Below are positions 18,052 to 27,315 of a stretch of DNA of 64,000 bases, piece by piece. The position numbers were made by a program, and so were the translations under genes. The DNA comes from SCN-69-37 sp044507065. GTDB taxonomy: Bacteria > Acidobacteriota > Vicinamibacteria > Vicinamibacterales > SCN-69-37. The notes under the pieces are model-generated. The model made no database searches. It was not told the origin of the DNA and saw only the letters and a list, made by a program, of their open reading frames with translations. The DNA lies in contig JBIQJY010000004.1 in assembly GCA_044507065.1 (NCBI GenBank), positions 46,671 to 110,670 of the forward strand. Direction: 5' to 3'. Positions within the stretch are counted from its first letter, which is position 1. Each line of letters begins with the position of its first letter.

Positions 18052-18588
18052 ATGACCACCGACAAGATCTATCTCGTCGGCTTCATGGCCGCCGGGAAGT
18101 CCACCGTCGGGCGTCGACTCGCCGGCCGGCTCGGATGGCGTGCCGAGGACATCGACGACCTGATCGAACAGCGCGAGCGGCTGACGGTGGCCGATATCTT
18201 CGCCCGCCACGGCGAACCCTACTTCCGGCGGATCGAGCGCGAGATGCTCCGGCTCATCCAGCCGATGCGTCACGTCGTGGTGGCCACCGGCGGCGGCACG
18301 TTCGTCGATCCGGAGAACCGGGCGCTCATCAACCTCGACGGCGTGTCGGTCTGGCTCGACCTGCCGTTTTCCGAAGTGCTCGCGCGGATGCCCGTCGACG
18401 GCCGCCGCCCCCTGGCCGCCGACCGCACCACGTTCGAGCGGCTCTACCTGGCACGCGCCGAGGCCTACGGGCACGCACACCTCCGTGTGGACGTCTCGGG
18501 CCTCTCGCAGACCGATGTGGCCGACCGCATCATCGACATCCTCGCGACGCTGCCTTCCACCCTCGAACCGCCCGCGCATCCAACGTGA
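18052..18588 (+). CDS. aroK: Shikimate kinase
   Basis: A 178-residue enzyme phosphorylating shikimate to shikimate-3-phosphate in the aromatic amino acid pathway. P-loop GFMAAGKSTVG (about residues 10-20), DIDDLIEQ (Mg/shikimate Asp), IARHGE-type segment FARHGEPYFRRIE, the shikimate-binding GGG of ATGGGTF, and the LID arginines in DGRRPLA are all present. The RBS is probably AGGGCGG just before the ATG. Its TGA overlaps the GTG of the next gene by 4 bases (GTGA), so the phosphoesterase is probably translationally coupled. No other aro gene is nearby. Confidence 0.92.
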   Translation: MTTDKIYLVGFMAAGKSTVGRRLAGRLGWRAEDIDDLIEQRERLTVADIFARHGEPYFRRIEREMLRLIQPMRHVVVATGGGTFVDPENRALINLDGVSVWLDLPFSEVLARMPVDGRRPLAADRTTFERLYLARAEAYGHAHLRVDVSGLSQTDVADRIIDILATLPSTLEPPAHPT

Positions 18589-19322
18589 GATACCTCGTCA
18601 TCAGCGACGTGCACGCCAATCTGCACGCTCTCGACGCCGTCCTGGCCGATGCGGCCGATCTGGGCCACGATGCGACGCTGTGCCTCGGTGACCTGGTGGG
18701 GTATGGCGGCAGCCCGGGGGCCGTCATCGAGCGGATAACCGCGCTCAAGCCGGTCGGCCTCATTCGCGGCAATCACGACAAGGTGTGCGCGGGCCTCGAG
18801 CCGGCGACGCTCTTCAACGATGTCGCGCGCCAGGCCGTCGAGTGGACGCGACGCACCCTCACACCGGCGCAGATGGCCGTCATCGCCGGCCTGCCCCGCG
18901 GTCCGCTCCGCATCGGCGAGGACGTCGAGATCTGCCACGGCGCGCCGTTCAATGAGGACCACTACGTCTTCGATCGGGCCGATGCCGGCCGCGCGATGAA
19001 CGCGGCCACGGCCCGCGTGTGCCTGTACGGCCACACGCATCTGCCGGCCGTGTTCTCCACGCCAAGTCATCCGGTGGCACGCACCGAAGGCGGGTTCGAC
19101 GACGAGTTGACGCTGCCGAAGGAAGGGCCGGTCCTGGTCAATGTCGGGTCGGTCGGGCAGCCTCGTGATGGCGATCCCCGGGCGGCCTACGGACTGCTCG
19201 ACATGAAGCGCCGGCGCCTGCGCCTGCGGCGGGTGGGCTACGACATTGCCGGCGCCCAGGCCGCGATCCTCTCGGCCGGGCTGCCACGATGGCTCGCCGA
19301 CCGCCTCGCGATTGGGGAATGA
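18585..19322 (+). CDS. Metallophosphoesterase, YfcE/MJ0936-like
   Basis: A 245-residue calcineurin-like phosphoesterase starting at a GTG inside the aroK stop. The dimetal motifs are in order: ISDVHANLHAL (DxH), CLGDLVGYGG (GDxxG), IRGNHDK (GNHD), EICHGAP and LYGHTHLP (GHTH). This set marks the YfcE/diadenosine-tetraphosphatase-like group acting on small phosphodiesters; the substrate cannot be told. Its gene ends 10 bases before the tail of the convergent Ccm operon. Confidence 0.88.
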   Translation: MRYLVISDVHANLHALDAVLADAADLGHDATLCLGDLVGYGGSPGAVIERITALKPVGLIRGNHDKVCAGLEPATLFNDVARQAVEWTRRTLTPAQMAVIAGLPRGPLRIGEDVEICHGAPFNEDHYVFDRADAGRAMNAATARVCLYGHTHLPAVFSTPSHPVARTEGGFDDELTLPKEGPVLVNVGSVGQPRDGDPRAAYGLLDMKRRRLRLRRVGYDIAGAQAAILSAGLPRWLADRLAIGE

Positions 19323-19332
19323 GCGGTGCGCG

Positions 19333-19518
19333 TCAGGTCGGCGGCTGGCTCGACTGGCGGGCCCGCTCTCGTTCGGCGCGGGCCTCGCGCCGCTTCTGCT
19401 CCGCCGCGAACGCGTCACGCGCGGCACGTGAACCGAGTACCCAGCCAATCACCATCCCGATCAGCAGCACGGTCGGGATGAAGAGAAAGTGGCTCGAGGG
19501 CATCTCGGCGAAGTTCAT
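19333..19518 (-). CDS. Small membrane protein at the end of the ccm operon
   Basis: A 61-residue protein: one hydrophobic helix (LFIPTVLLIGMVIGWVLG, about residues 11-28), then a strongly charged Arg/Glu/Ala tail that looks like a short coiled coil. The ATG at 19518 overlaps the TGA of the ccmD-like gene by 4 bases; the longer frame from 19620 is mostly a shadow. Not recognised. Its position suggests a small accessory to cytochrome c maturation, but that is inference. Confidence 0.55.
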   Translation of the reverse strand: MNFAEMPSSHFLFIPTVLLIGMVIGWVLGSRAARDAFAAEQKRREARAERERARQSSQPPT

Positions 19519-19796
19519 CTGCCGTCCTGCTCCAGTCGACTGGTCACCTTGTGCAGGTCGGCATCCACCTGCCGCACGCGACGCCACAGCGTGAACAGAT
19601 AGACGCCGAACACGACCCACACGATGGCGTAGGCGGCGAAGACCAGCGGCGCGGCGGGGAGTTCTTCCGGGAGATCGCCGGGGCCGAGCGGCAGGAACTC
19701 GTCCGGGGCCTCGCGTGGCTGCGCGGCGAGCACGCCGGGCAGCAGCGCGGCCATCAGCACCAGGGTCAGCATCACGTGCCCGGCACGCTTCACCAC
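19515..19796 (-). CDS. ccmD: CcmD-like small membrane protein
   Basis: About 93 residues with a GTG start: a signal-like N terminus, a Pro/acidic segment, then a TM helix VFAAYAIVWVVFGVYLFTLW followed by RRVRQVDADL, the helix-then-basic layout of CcmD. CcmD stabilises CcmE binding to the CcmABC complex and helps release holo-CcmE. The exported N-terminal extension is longer than in proteobacterial CcmD. It follows ccmC with a 1-base gap and overlaps the next small gene by 4 bases. Sequence similarity is weak, so position carries much of the call. Confidence 0.65.
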   Translation of the reverse strand: MVKRAGHVMLTLVLMAALLPGVLAAQPREAPDEFLPLGPGDLPEELPAAPLVFAAYAIVWVVFGVYLFTLWRRVRQVDADLHKVTSRLEQDGR

Positions 19797-19797
19797 G

Positions 19798-20463
19798 TCA
19801 GTCCTCCACCGCGCGATACGCGCGTTCGAGCAGGGCCCGGCTGCGTTCGAGCCGGACGCGGGCCATCATCAAGGCCAGGAACAGCACCGTGAACGCCACC
19901 CAGCAGTAGTAGAGCGGAATCCCCATCGACGTCGGCAGTGAGGGCACGACCGTCGTGCTGGGATGGAGCGTGCGCCACATGTTCACCGACCAGTAGATGA
20001 ACGGCACCAGCACCATGCCGAAGAACCCGACGGCCGCGGCGAGCGCCTCGCTGCCCGCGCCTCCGAACCGCCGCAGCAGGAGGTAGGCGTTGAACACCAT
20101 CCACATCAGGAACGTGCTGGTGATGCGCTGGTCCCACACCCACCAGACGCCCCAGGACTTGCGCGCCCAGAGCGGTCCCGTGATGAGCGTGAGCAGGCCG
20201 AAGACGACCGCCATCTCGGCCGCGGCCACGGCCACACGGTCGGCGCCGTCGTTGCGGCGGAACAGGTAGATGGCGCTCGCCGTGCCGCACGTCAGCGCGG
20301 CAATCATCATCGTCATCGCCACCGGGAAGTGGTAGTAGAAGATCCGCTGGACGAGCCCCATGGTGGCTTCATGCGGCGCGGTATCGATGACGTAGGGCGA
20401 GGCCGCCAGCATCACCGTGGCGATGCCGATCAGGACGGGGGTGAGCCGATCACTCGTGTTCAT
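19798..20463 (-). CDS. ccmC: Heme exporter/heme-loading protein CcmC
   Basis: A 221-residue, six-TM protein with the tryptophan-rich heme-handling motif WGVWWVWDQRITS and flanking histidines (IFYYHFPVA before it, MWRTLHPS after it) that coordinate heme. CcmC loads heme onto the chaperone CcmE on the periplasmic side. The start at 20463 gives the normal family length; a longer upstream frame has no support. It lies 7 bases after ccmB. Confidence 0.92.
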   Translation of the reverse strand: MNTSDRLTPVLIGIATVMLAASPYVIDTAPHEATMGLVQRIFYYHFPVAMTMMIAALTCGTASAIYLFRRNDGADRVAVAAAEMAVVFGLLTLITGPLWARKSWGVWWVWDQRITSTFLMWMVFNAYLLLRRFGGAGSEALAAAVGFFGMVLVPFIYWSVNMWRTLHPSTTVVPSLPTSMGIPLYYCWVAFTVLFLALMMARVRLERSRALLERAYRAVED

Positions 20464-20470
20464 GGCGCGT

Positions 20471-21150
20471 CTACTCACGCATGACGGGACCGAACGTCCA
20501 GAGCGCCAGCGTGATGAATACCGCGTCAAAGAATATCAGCATCGCCAGCCAGTTTCGGGCGAGGTCCAGATCCGGCTCCGGTCCGAGGATCCAGAGCGTG
20601 CCCTGCATGCCCGCAAGAATGGCCGGCATGGTGATGGGATAGAGCACCACGGGCAGCAGCAGGTCGCGCGACGCCGCGCGCACGAGCATCGCGGCGAAGA
20701 GCGTGCCGACGGCGGCAAAGCCGATGGTCCCGAGGGCCAGCAGCCCGACGAGCAGTGCGGGCGCCCGCAGGATTGGCGCGCCGAACAGCAGCCCCACGAG
20801 CGGAAGGATCATCGCCTGCACACCCGCCAGCAGGATCAGCTGGCTCAACAGCTTGCCCAGGTAGATCGACGGCCGCTCGATTGGTGTCAACAGCAGCGCG
20901 CGAAGGGTGTCGCCCTGGCGTTCGCGCTCGAACGTGCGCCCCAGCGCGAGCGTGCCGGCGAACACGACGGTAATCCAGATGATGCCGGCCGGCGCGTTGT
21001 CGACCGTGCTCCTGCCACGAACGAAGGCGAACGCGAATATGAGCAGGCAGGCCAGCGAGAAGAACAGCAGGGTCAGGACCAGTTCGCGGCTGCGCGCCTC
21101 GACGGTGAGGTCCTTCCGCGCAATGCGCCAGGCGTCGCGCAGGACGGCCA

Positions 21151-21151
<1 letters not shown>
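20471..21151 (-). CDS. ccmB: Heme exporter permease CcmB
   Basis: A 226-residue permease with six TM helices. RTFERERQGDTLRALLLTPI near residues 72-92 is typical of CcmB, and the last helix ends LALWTFGPVMRE. With CcmA it forms the ABC component that uses ATP to release holo-CcmE. The ATG shares one base with the stop of ccmA (TGATG). Confidence 0.9.
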
Positions 21152-21881
<730 letters not shown>

Positions 21882-21885
<4 letters not shown>

Positions 21886-22892
21886 GCGGGCCGGCGGCGC
21901 GACGCCGGGCCGAACGCCCCCCACAGGCCGATGGCGCTGATGGCCCCCGCCAGGCCGAGCGCGATGTTGCGCGGCAGCGTGGACCGATGCGGCAGGCCGG
22001 TGATGTCCACCGACAGGGCCTGCCCGGGCTCGAGTGCCGGCGTCATGCCCATCACGATCTGCTGGCCCTGCTGGACGCCCGACTGCTTGTCGTTCAACTG
22101 CGACGAGACGATGTCCATGTCGCCGGTCTTGAGCGCGAACAACGCGAACGGCTGTGCCGGAGCCGGCCACTCCTGCTCGAGGCGCGCGGTGTCACCGGTG
22201 AACGGCAGCGTGTAGGCGAGGTTCACGTCGGTCCGTCCGGGCGCAAACGGGCCCAGCACCGTGACGCGCGCGCCCGATACCGTCGCCTGCGGCGTCATGC
22301 CCTGCATGGCCGTTGCGCTGCGCGCCTCGCGCGGGAGTTCGAATACGAGCGGGCCGCCAAGGTCCACTGGCGCGGCCGACGGGTTGACCACGTGGATGAC
22401 GTAGTAGACGTTCAGCAGCTCATTCGAATAGTCGATGACGATCCGCGATCCCGAGTCGATCACCACTGAGCCGGGCACAGGCGCCGCCGGCGCCGCCGAC
22501 GCGTCATCGCCGCCCGCGGCCACCAGCACGAACCGGATGCCGCTGCCGCCGATGGTGATCTCCTGCGACTCGAGCCGTTCGGTGCCCACCGTGGCGGCGG
22601 CCTGGACGCGGGCGCCCTGGGGGAGGTCGGCAATCTGGGCGCGACCGCCCGCGTCCGTTGTGACCGACCGCTGCTGTCCGTCCACGGTGAACACGACGGT
22701 CTCGCCCGCAAGGTTGTTGGCGAAACTGCCCCGCACGACGCGCACCGACACCGTCCCTGCCGGAAGGTCCGCCGCCGGAAGTGGCACTCCGGCCGCCTGC
22801 CGCAAGTCCATGCCCTGCGCGAATGCCGTCGCCGCGCCGAGCGCGCAGCCAAGCAGCGTGAACAGTACAACCAGAAGGCGCGCCCTATGCAT
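21882..22892 (-). CDS. Uncharacterised exported protein with C-terminal TM, inside the ccm operon
   Basis: A 336-residue protein not recognised. It has a signal peptide (LLVVLFTLLGCALGAATAFAQ), a carboxypeptidase-regulatory-like beta segment at about residues 35-115 (VVFTVDGQQRSVTTDAGGRA), a central beta-rich domain with VIDYSNELLNVYYVIHVVNP, and a TM helix near the C terminus (NIALGLAGAISAIGLW) with a basic tail, so most of it faces the periplasm. The ATG at 22892 is preferred; the first 28 codons of the longer frame lie over the neighbouring gene. It overlaps the zinc-ribbon gene by 8 bases and ccmA by 4, so it is part of the same transcript. A periplasmic role in cytochrome c maturation is a reasonable guess. 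Confidence 0.6.
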
Positions 22893-23427
22893 GATCGAGC
22901 CTCTGGCCGCACGACTTGCAGAATCGTGCATCCGCATCGTTACGGACCTCGCACGACGGGCAGCGATCATCGACAACCGCAGCCGAGGGCGACTCGTCTA
23001 TCGAGACGTCGACGTCCGGCCGTTCGAGTTCGGCCATCAGGCTGACGGCGCGCGCGCGCAGCCGCTGATCAAGCTCGGCAAAGTCAGCGTCGCTGATTTT
23101 GCGCATGGCCCGGTCGAATTCAAGCTCCTTGATGGAGCGCATCACGATCGCCTTTTCGACCTCGAGCGCCTCACGTGCACCGGGCGCCAGGGGACCATGC
23201 TCGGGCAGCGCAAGTCCCATGAAACCCAGGACGGCATAGTGGACGGCAATGCCCACCGCGCCAGCGGCAAGCACGGCGGCGCTCAACAGCAGCAGCGAGG
23301 CCGGGTGGGTATCGCGAGCCTGAAGAACGGCCCAGGTGGCCCCGGCCATCGACAGGAGGAGGTAGAAGTGCCAGGGCTGCAGCCCCGAGTCGCGCGCCAG
23401 CTTCTCAGTCGAGATCTCGGAGCTCAT
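22885..23427 (-). CDS. Membrane protein with C-terminal zinc ribbon, inside the ccm operon
   Basis: A 180-residue protein. Two hydrophobic helices (about residues 17-35 and 45-70), a charged helical region (about 85-135), then a zinc ribbon at the C terminus: CPSCEVRNDADARFCKSCG (CxxC...CxxC). The topology puts the ribbon in the cytoplasm. Similar helical-zinc-ribbon proteins accompany ccm genes in some bacteria, and the charged segment has the look of the zinc-ribbon CcmI-like proteins, but I cannot confirm this. The ATG at 23427 overlaps the end of the ccmF-H gene by 23 bases. Confidence 0.6.
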   Translation of the reverse strand: MSSEISTEKLARDSGLQPWHFYLLLSMAGATWAVLQARDTHPASLLLLSAAVLAAGAVGIAVHYAVLGFMGLALPEHGPLAPGAREALEVEKAIVMRSIKELEFDRAMRKISDADFAELDQRLRARAVSLMAELERPDVDVSIDESPSAAVVDDRCPSCEVRNDADARFCKSCGQRLDHA

Positions 23428-25885
23428 CGTCCAGCCGTTCCTCGAGGTCATGTCGCGCCGGCGCAGCGACTTCCGATGGCTCGACGTCGTCTGCGTCGCG
23501 GCGACGCGACCAGCGCACAGCCAGGCCGCCGATTACGACCACACCGAGCAGGCCGGTGGCATACGGCACGGCCCAGGCGAGCCGATTGAAGCCCTGATCG
23601 AGCGGCGCGCCGAGCACGTGCTGACCGCCGTGTTCGCGAATGAAGATCTCGACAATCTCATCACGCGTGTGACCGGCCGCCACGAGTTCCGCGAGCCGCT
23701 CGCGCATCGCCGCGGCCGTCGGACAGGTACACTCCCCCACTCGCTGGCGTCCGCAGCCGCCGCAGGTGCAGACCAGATAGGCGCGCAGTTCCTGTTCGAG
23801 CTCGGTCTGCGGCGCGAGGAATGCCGTGTTGGCGGTCTCCACATGCTGGCCGTGCACGTGCGCGATCCCCGCCGAAGAGATGAGCAGGAACACCAGCGCG
23901 GTCGTGACGCTGCCGCGCGGCACACGGCTGGTGGCCAGCGCCATGGCACGCTCCGGCAGGTAGGCGATGAGCGACCCGACCACCATGATGCCCACGCCAA
24001 TCCACATCCAGTTGATCAGCGGGTTGATGCGCAGCTGCATGTCGGCCCGCTGCTCACCGGCGTTGTAGCCCGCGAGCACCATGTAGAGGTCTTCTGCCAG
24101 ACTCCGCCGCAGCGCGACTTCGGTCGTGGGTTCGTCCTCGCGGCCCGCGAAATACCAGCGCGCCGGATACATGTGCGCCAGCGTCCGGCCGTCGCGCAGC
24201 ACCTCGACCTCGGCCGTCACCATCTGCTTCTGGGCGTCCTGCGTCACGGACAGTGAGATATAGCGAACCGAGTACGGCGCGATCTCGGCGGTCTGTCCCG
24301 GCAGCATCGATACCGTCTCGATGCGCTCGAACGAGCCACCGGCAAAGCCGATGAACACCAGCACGATGCCCAGGTGAACGATGTACCCGCCGTAGCGCCG
24401 GCGCGACCGCGCGAACAGCCCCACCATGGCCGTGAACACGTCGGTGCCCGTGGCGCGGTGTCTGACCGACGCGCCGCGCACGAATTCCTGGACGATCGAC
24501 GCTGTCACGAAGCCGCACAGGACGAAACACACGCTGGTCGGCCACACGGGAAACCCGAGCACCAGACACAACGCCAGTACGGCCGCCGCCGTGACTGCCG
24601 GCCACAGGAACTGCTGGACCAGGTTCGCCAGCGTCGACTTGCGCCACGCCATGAGCGGCCCGACGCCGGTGAGAAACAGGAGGATGAGTCCGACCGGCGT
24701 CAGCCACGTGTTGAAGAATGGCGCGGCCACCGTGAGCCGCTCGCCCGTGACCGCCTCGCTCAGTGTCGGGAACATCGTGGCAAACAGCGTGAAGAATGCG
24801 GCAAACAGCAGCACCCAGTTGTTGGCGAGGAATGCCGCTTCGCGCGACGCCCACGAATCGAGGTCATTGCGCGACCGCAGCAGCGGCATCCGCCAGATCA
24901 CCAGGCCGAAGCTGACGATCAGCGTGAAGATCATGAAGATCGTGAACAGCAGCGCAAGCTCGCGGTCCTCGCCGAACGCATGCACCGACTGGACGATGCC
25001 GGACCGCGTCATGAACGTCCCGAAGATCGTCAGGAAGAACGTGAGGATGACGAGCGAGACGTTCCAGATCTTCAGCATCCCGCGCCGCTCCTGCACCATC
25101 ACCGAATGCAGGAACGCGGTGGCCGTGAACCACGGCAGCAGGCCGGCGTTCTCGACCGGATCCCAGCCCCAGAACCCGCCCCAGCCGAGTTCCTCGTAGG
25201 CCCAGATGGACCCGAGGGCAAGTCCCACCGTCAGGAACAGCCACGCCGTCATCGTCCAGCGTCGCACCGCCAGCAGCCAACCGTCATCGAGTTGCCCTGA
25301 GGCGAGCGCCGCGATGCCGAACGCGAACGGGATGGTCATGCCGACGAAGCCGAGATACAGCATCGGCGGATGGATGACCATGTAGAAGTTCTGGAGCAGC
25401 GGGCTGAGTCCCGTGCCGTCGGTCGGCGATTCGGTCAGGAAGGTGTTGAACGGGTTGTTGTGCAGCACCATCAGGAACAGAAAGAACATCTGCACGACCG
25501 AGATGGTGGCCACGACCCACGGAATCAGTTCGCGGCTGCGCTGCCGATTGATATAGACGGCCGTGCTGCCGAACGCGGCCAGCAGCGTCACCCAGAACAT
25601 GACCGAGCCGTCGAGGCCGCCCCAGTACGACGCGAGCTTGTAGAACAGCGGCTGGGCCGTGTTCGAGTACCGCTGCACGTACTGGATGCTGAAGTCGCCC
25701 GTGACGAACGCGTGGACGATGATGGCGGAGGCCACCAGCATGATGGCCGTCACGAGGTGGAACAGGCCGATGCCGCCGGCAATCAGGGACGAATGGCGTC
25801 GGCGCGCTCCCACCAGCGAGGCAGCGAACGCCCCGCTCGATACGACGAACGCCGCCAGCAGGAGGAACGAGCCGAGGGAGGCCAC
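23405..25885 (-). CDS. ccmF: Cytochrome c heme lyase, CcmF-CcmH fusion
   Basis: An 826-residue fusion. Residues about 1-650 are CcmF: about 15 TM helices, the WWD-type motif ELGWGGFWGWDPVENA, and conserved histidines such as FYMVIHPPMLYLGF and FLHSVMVQ that bind heme. After a late TM and a cleavage-like ISSAGIAHVHGQ stretch, residues about 665-805 are CcmH/CycL-like: CTCGGCGRQRVGECTC (from residue 706) replaces the usual LRCxxCQ, then a helical segment and a TM (VPYATGLLGVVVIGGL). CcmH reduces apocytochrome CxxCH thiols while CcmF attaches heme, so the fusion joins both steps. GTG start sharing one base with the TAG of ccmE. No ccmG or typical ccmI is nearby. Confidence 0.88.
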   Translation of the reverse strand: MASLGSFLLLAAFVVSSGAFAASLVGARRRHSSLIAGGIGLFHLVTAIMLVASAIIVHAFVTGDFSIQYVQRYSNTAQPLFYKLASYWGGLDGSVMFWVTLLAAFGSTAVYINRQRSRELIPWVVATISVVQMFFLFLMVLHNNPFNTFLTESPTDGTGLSPLLQNFYMVIHPPMLYLGFVGMTIPFAFGIAALASGQLDDGWLLAVRRWTMTAWLFLTVGLALGSIWAYEELGWGGFWGWDPVENAGLLPWFTATAFLHSVMVQERRGMLKIWNVSLVILTFFLTIFGTFMTRSGIVQSVHAFGEDRELALLFTIFMIFTLIVSFGLVIWRMPLLRSRNDLDSWASREAAFLANNWVLLFAAFFTLFATMFPTLSEAVTGERLTVAAPFFNTWLTPVGLILLFLTGVGPLMAWRKSTLANLVQQFLWPAVTAAAVLALCLVLGFPVWPTSVCFVLCGFVTASIVQEFVRGASVRHRATGTDVFTAMVGLFARSRRRYGGYIVHLGIVLVFIGFAGGSFERIETVSMLPGQTAEIAPYSVRYISLSVTQDAQKQMVTAEVEVLRDGRTLAHMYPARWYFAGREDEPTTEVALRRSLAEDLYMVLAGYNAGEQRADMQLRINPLINWMWIGVGIMVVGSLIAYLPERAMALATSRVPRGSVTTALVFLLISSAGIAHVHGQHVETANTAFLAPQTELEQELRAYLVCTCGGCGRQRVGECTCPTAAAMRERLAELVAAGHTRDEIVEIFIREHGGQHVLGAPLDQGFNRLAWAVPYATGLLGVVVIGGLAVRWSRRRDADDVEPSEVAAPARHDLEERLDDELRDLD

Positions 25886-26310
25886 TACTGCGCCAGACCC
25901 TGCGCTGTCAGATTCGGGGCCGTCGAGGCTTCATACTTCGACGGGCACTTGGCCATGATGCCGTCGGGTTCGACCTGGAACCCCGTCTCGGTCAGCCGGC
26001 CCGTGACAACCACGTCAGCGCCTTCCCTGAAGTTGTCGGGCACGAGGCCCGTGTAATAGGCCGTCACGACCGAATCACCGTGCCGCACATCGAACCGGTA
26101 CTCGAGGCTGTTGGCCTTGCGCCCCGGCGTGCCGTCGATGACGCCCTGGAGCTTCACCGTCTTGCCGTACCACTGCTCGGCGACAGGCATGACCTCGTCG
26201 ACGTGCTTGTAGAACTGCGTGTTCTCGCGCATCGAGGTGGCCAGCAGCGTCACGAACGCACCGCCGAGAATCAGCACGGTGGCAAGTACACGGATCGATT
26301 TCTTCGACAT
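25885..26310 (-). CDS. ccmE: Heme chaperone CcmE, CxxxY type
   Basis: A 141-residue protein: a TM anchor at about residues 6-26, then the OB-fold domain (VKLQGVIDGTPGRKAN..., VVVTGRLTETGFQVEP). Classical CcmE binds heme covalently through a histidine in a HxxxY motif near residue 130. Here the aligned motif is AKCPSKYEA: Cys122 stands where the histidine is expected and Tyr126 is kept, giving CxxxY. This is the variant described for some deltaproteobacteria and archaea. First gene of the ccm operon, with a good promoter just upstream. Confidence 0.9.
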   Translation of the reverse strand: MSKKSIRVLATVLILGGAFVTLLATSMRENTQFYKHVDEVMPVAEQWYGKTVKLQGVIDGTPGRKANSLEYRFDVRHGDSVVTAYYTGLVPDNFREGADVVVTGRLTETGFQVEPDGIMAKCPSKYEASTAPNLTAQGLAQ

Positions 26311-26331
26311 GTCGGGTTCAGCTCCGCTCTC

Positions 26332-26360
26332 AGAATACGGCCCGTTCGGCGCTGAAGCAA
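26332..26360 (-). promoter_or_regulatory. Sigma-70-type promoter of the ccm operon
   Basis: On the minus strand TTGCTT (26360-26355), 17 bases, TATTCT (26337-26332). The predicted start is near 26325, giving a leader of about 15 bases before ccmE. It separates the ccm operon from the maf gene upstream. Confidence 0.5.
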
Positions 26361-26388
26361 CCTCGGCGGGCCCAGGGGCGGCTTCCGG

Positions 26389-26949
26389 TCATGCCAGTTC
26401 ATCGAGCGCGGAGACCACCCGTGCCACGGGCAGCCCGACGACGGTGGCGTAGGAGCCATCGATCCGGGTGACGAATCTCGAAGCCAGGCCCTGGACGGCG
26501 TAGGCCCCGGCCTTGTCGAGCGGCTCCCCACTCGCGACATACCAGGCGATGACGTCCTCGCCGAGCGGCGTCATCCAGACCGTCGTCGCGTCGACGAACG
26601 AGACGCGCCGGCCGCCGGCGGCGACCACCACCGCGGTCAGCACCCGATGGGAGCGTCCGCTCAGGCGCCGGAGCATGCGTGCCGCGTCGGCCGCGTCCAC
26701 CGGCTTGCCGAATACGTCGCCATCCAGCACCACGGCGGTATCGGCCGCCAGGATGGTGCGATCGGGTTGACGCGCCAGGGCCGCCCCGGCCTTGAGCGCC
26801 GCCACCCGCGCCACGTAGGCGTCCGGGGTTTCGTCGGGCAGTTGGCGCTCATCCACGTCGACCGGCGCGATGATGAACTCCAGTCCAGCAGCGCGGAGCA
26901 ATTCTGCCCGTCGTGGCGAGGCCGACGCGAGAATGATGGACATCGCCAT
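26389..26949 (-). CDS. maf: Maf-like nucleoside triphosphate pyrophosphatase
   Basis: A 186-residue protein starting ILASASPRRAELLRAAGL, the P-loop-like Maf motif, with VDERQLPDETP, ILAADTAVVLDGDVFGKP (catalytic Asp) and DKAGAYAVQGLAS. Maf proteins hydrolyse dTTP/UTP or modified nucleotides to prevent incorporation of abnormal bases. The start could be 26949 (GGGGTGG 8 bases upstream) or the ATG at 26943. Divergent from the DUF721 gene, 34 bases away. Confidence 0.9.
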   Translation of the reverse strand: MAMSIILASASPRRAELLRAAGLEFIIAPVDVDERQLPDETPDAYVARVAALKAGAALARQPDRTILAADTAVVLDGDVFGKPVDAADAARMLRRLSGRSHRVLTAVVVAAGGRRVSFVDATTVWMTPLGEDVIAWYVASGEPLDKAGAYAVQGLASRFVTRIDGSYATVVGLPVARVVSALDELA

Positions 26950-26983
26950 AGTATGCGCCACCCCGGCGCGGTAGAATTCGCGC

Positions 26984-27277
26984 GTGGAACGCCTTGACAT
27001 GACAGCGCCCCGCGCGCTCCGCAGCGCGCTCGACACTCAACCGGTGACACCAGGCAAGATCCTGTTCGCCTGGTCGCTGGCCGCCGGCCCGACGCTGGCC
27101 CGCGCCGCACAGGCCAGCTGGCAGGACGGCACGCTGCACGTCCGGGCAAAGTCCGAAACGTGGCGACAGGAACTGACGCGCGTCCGCCCGGTCATCCTGT
27201 CGCGGCTCGTGGCGCTGCTCGGCTCGGGCGTGGTCAGGACGCTGACCGTGTCGGGCGCCGATGATTGCCCCGCCTGA
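26984..27277 (+). CDS. DUF721 / DciA-like protein
   Basis: A 97-residue protein with a GTG start. The stretch LFAWSLAAGPTLARAAQASW followed by DGTLHVRAKSETWRQEL and an RLVALLG helix matches the DUF721 family, whose members include DciA, an ancestral loader of the replicative helicase DnaB. It is at the short end for the family. TAGAAT at 26972-26977 would be a -10 box about 7 bases from the start, without a good -35. The neighbouring dehydrogenase starts about 40-55 bases downstream. Confidence 0.72.
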   Translation: MERLDMTAPRALRSALDTQPVTPGKILFAWSLAAGPTLARAAQASWQDGTLHVRAKSETWRQELTRVRPVILSRLVALLGSGVVRTLTVSGADDCPA

Positions 27278-27315
27278 GCAGTGAGACACGCATCGGCGCG
27301 CGACCACTCGCGCGC

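Noticed and set aside
17861..18055. A 64-codon frame in the gap before aroK
   Set aside because: Arg/Pro/Gly-rich composition, no ribosome site and no domain; it would overlap the aroK start region.
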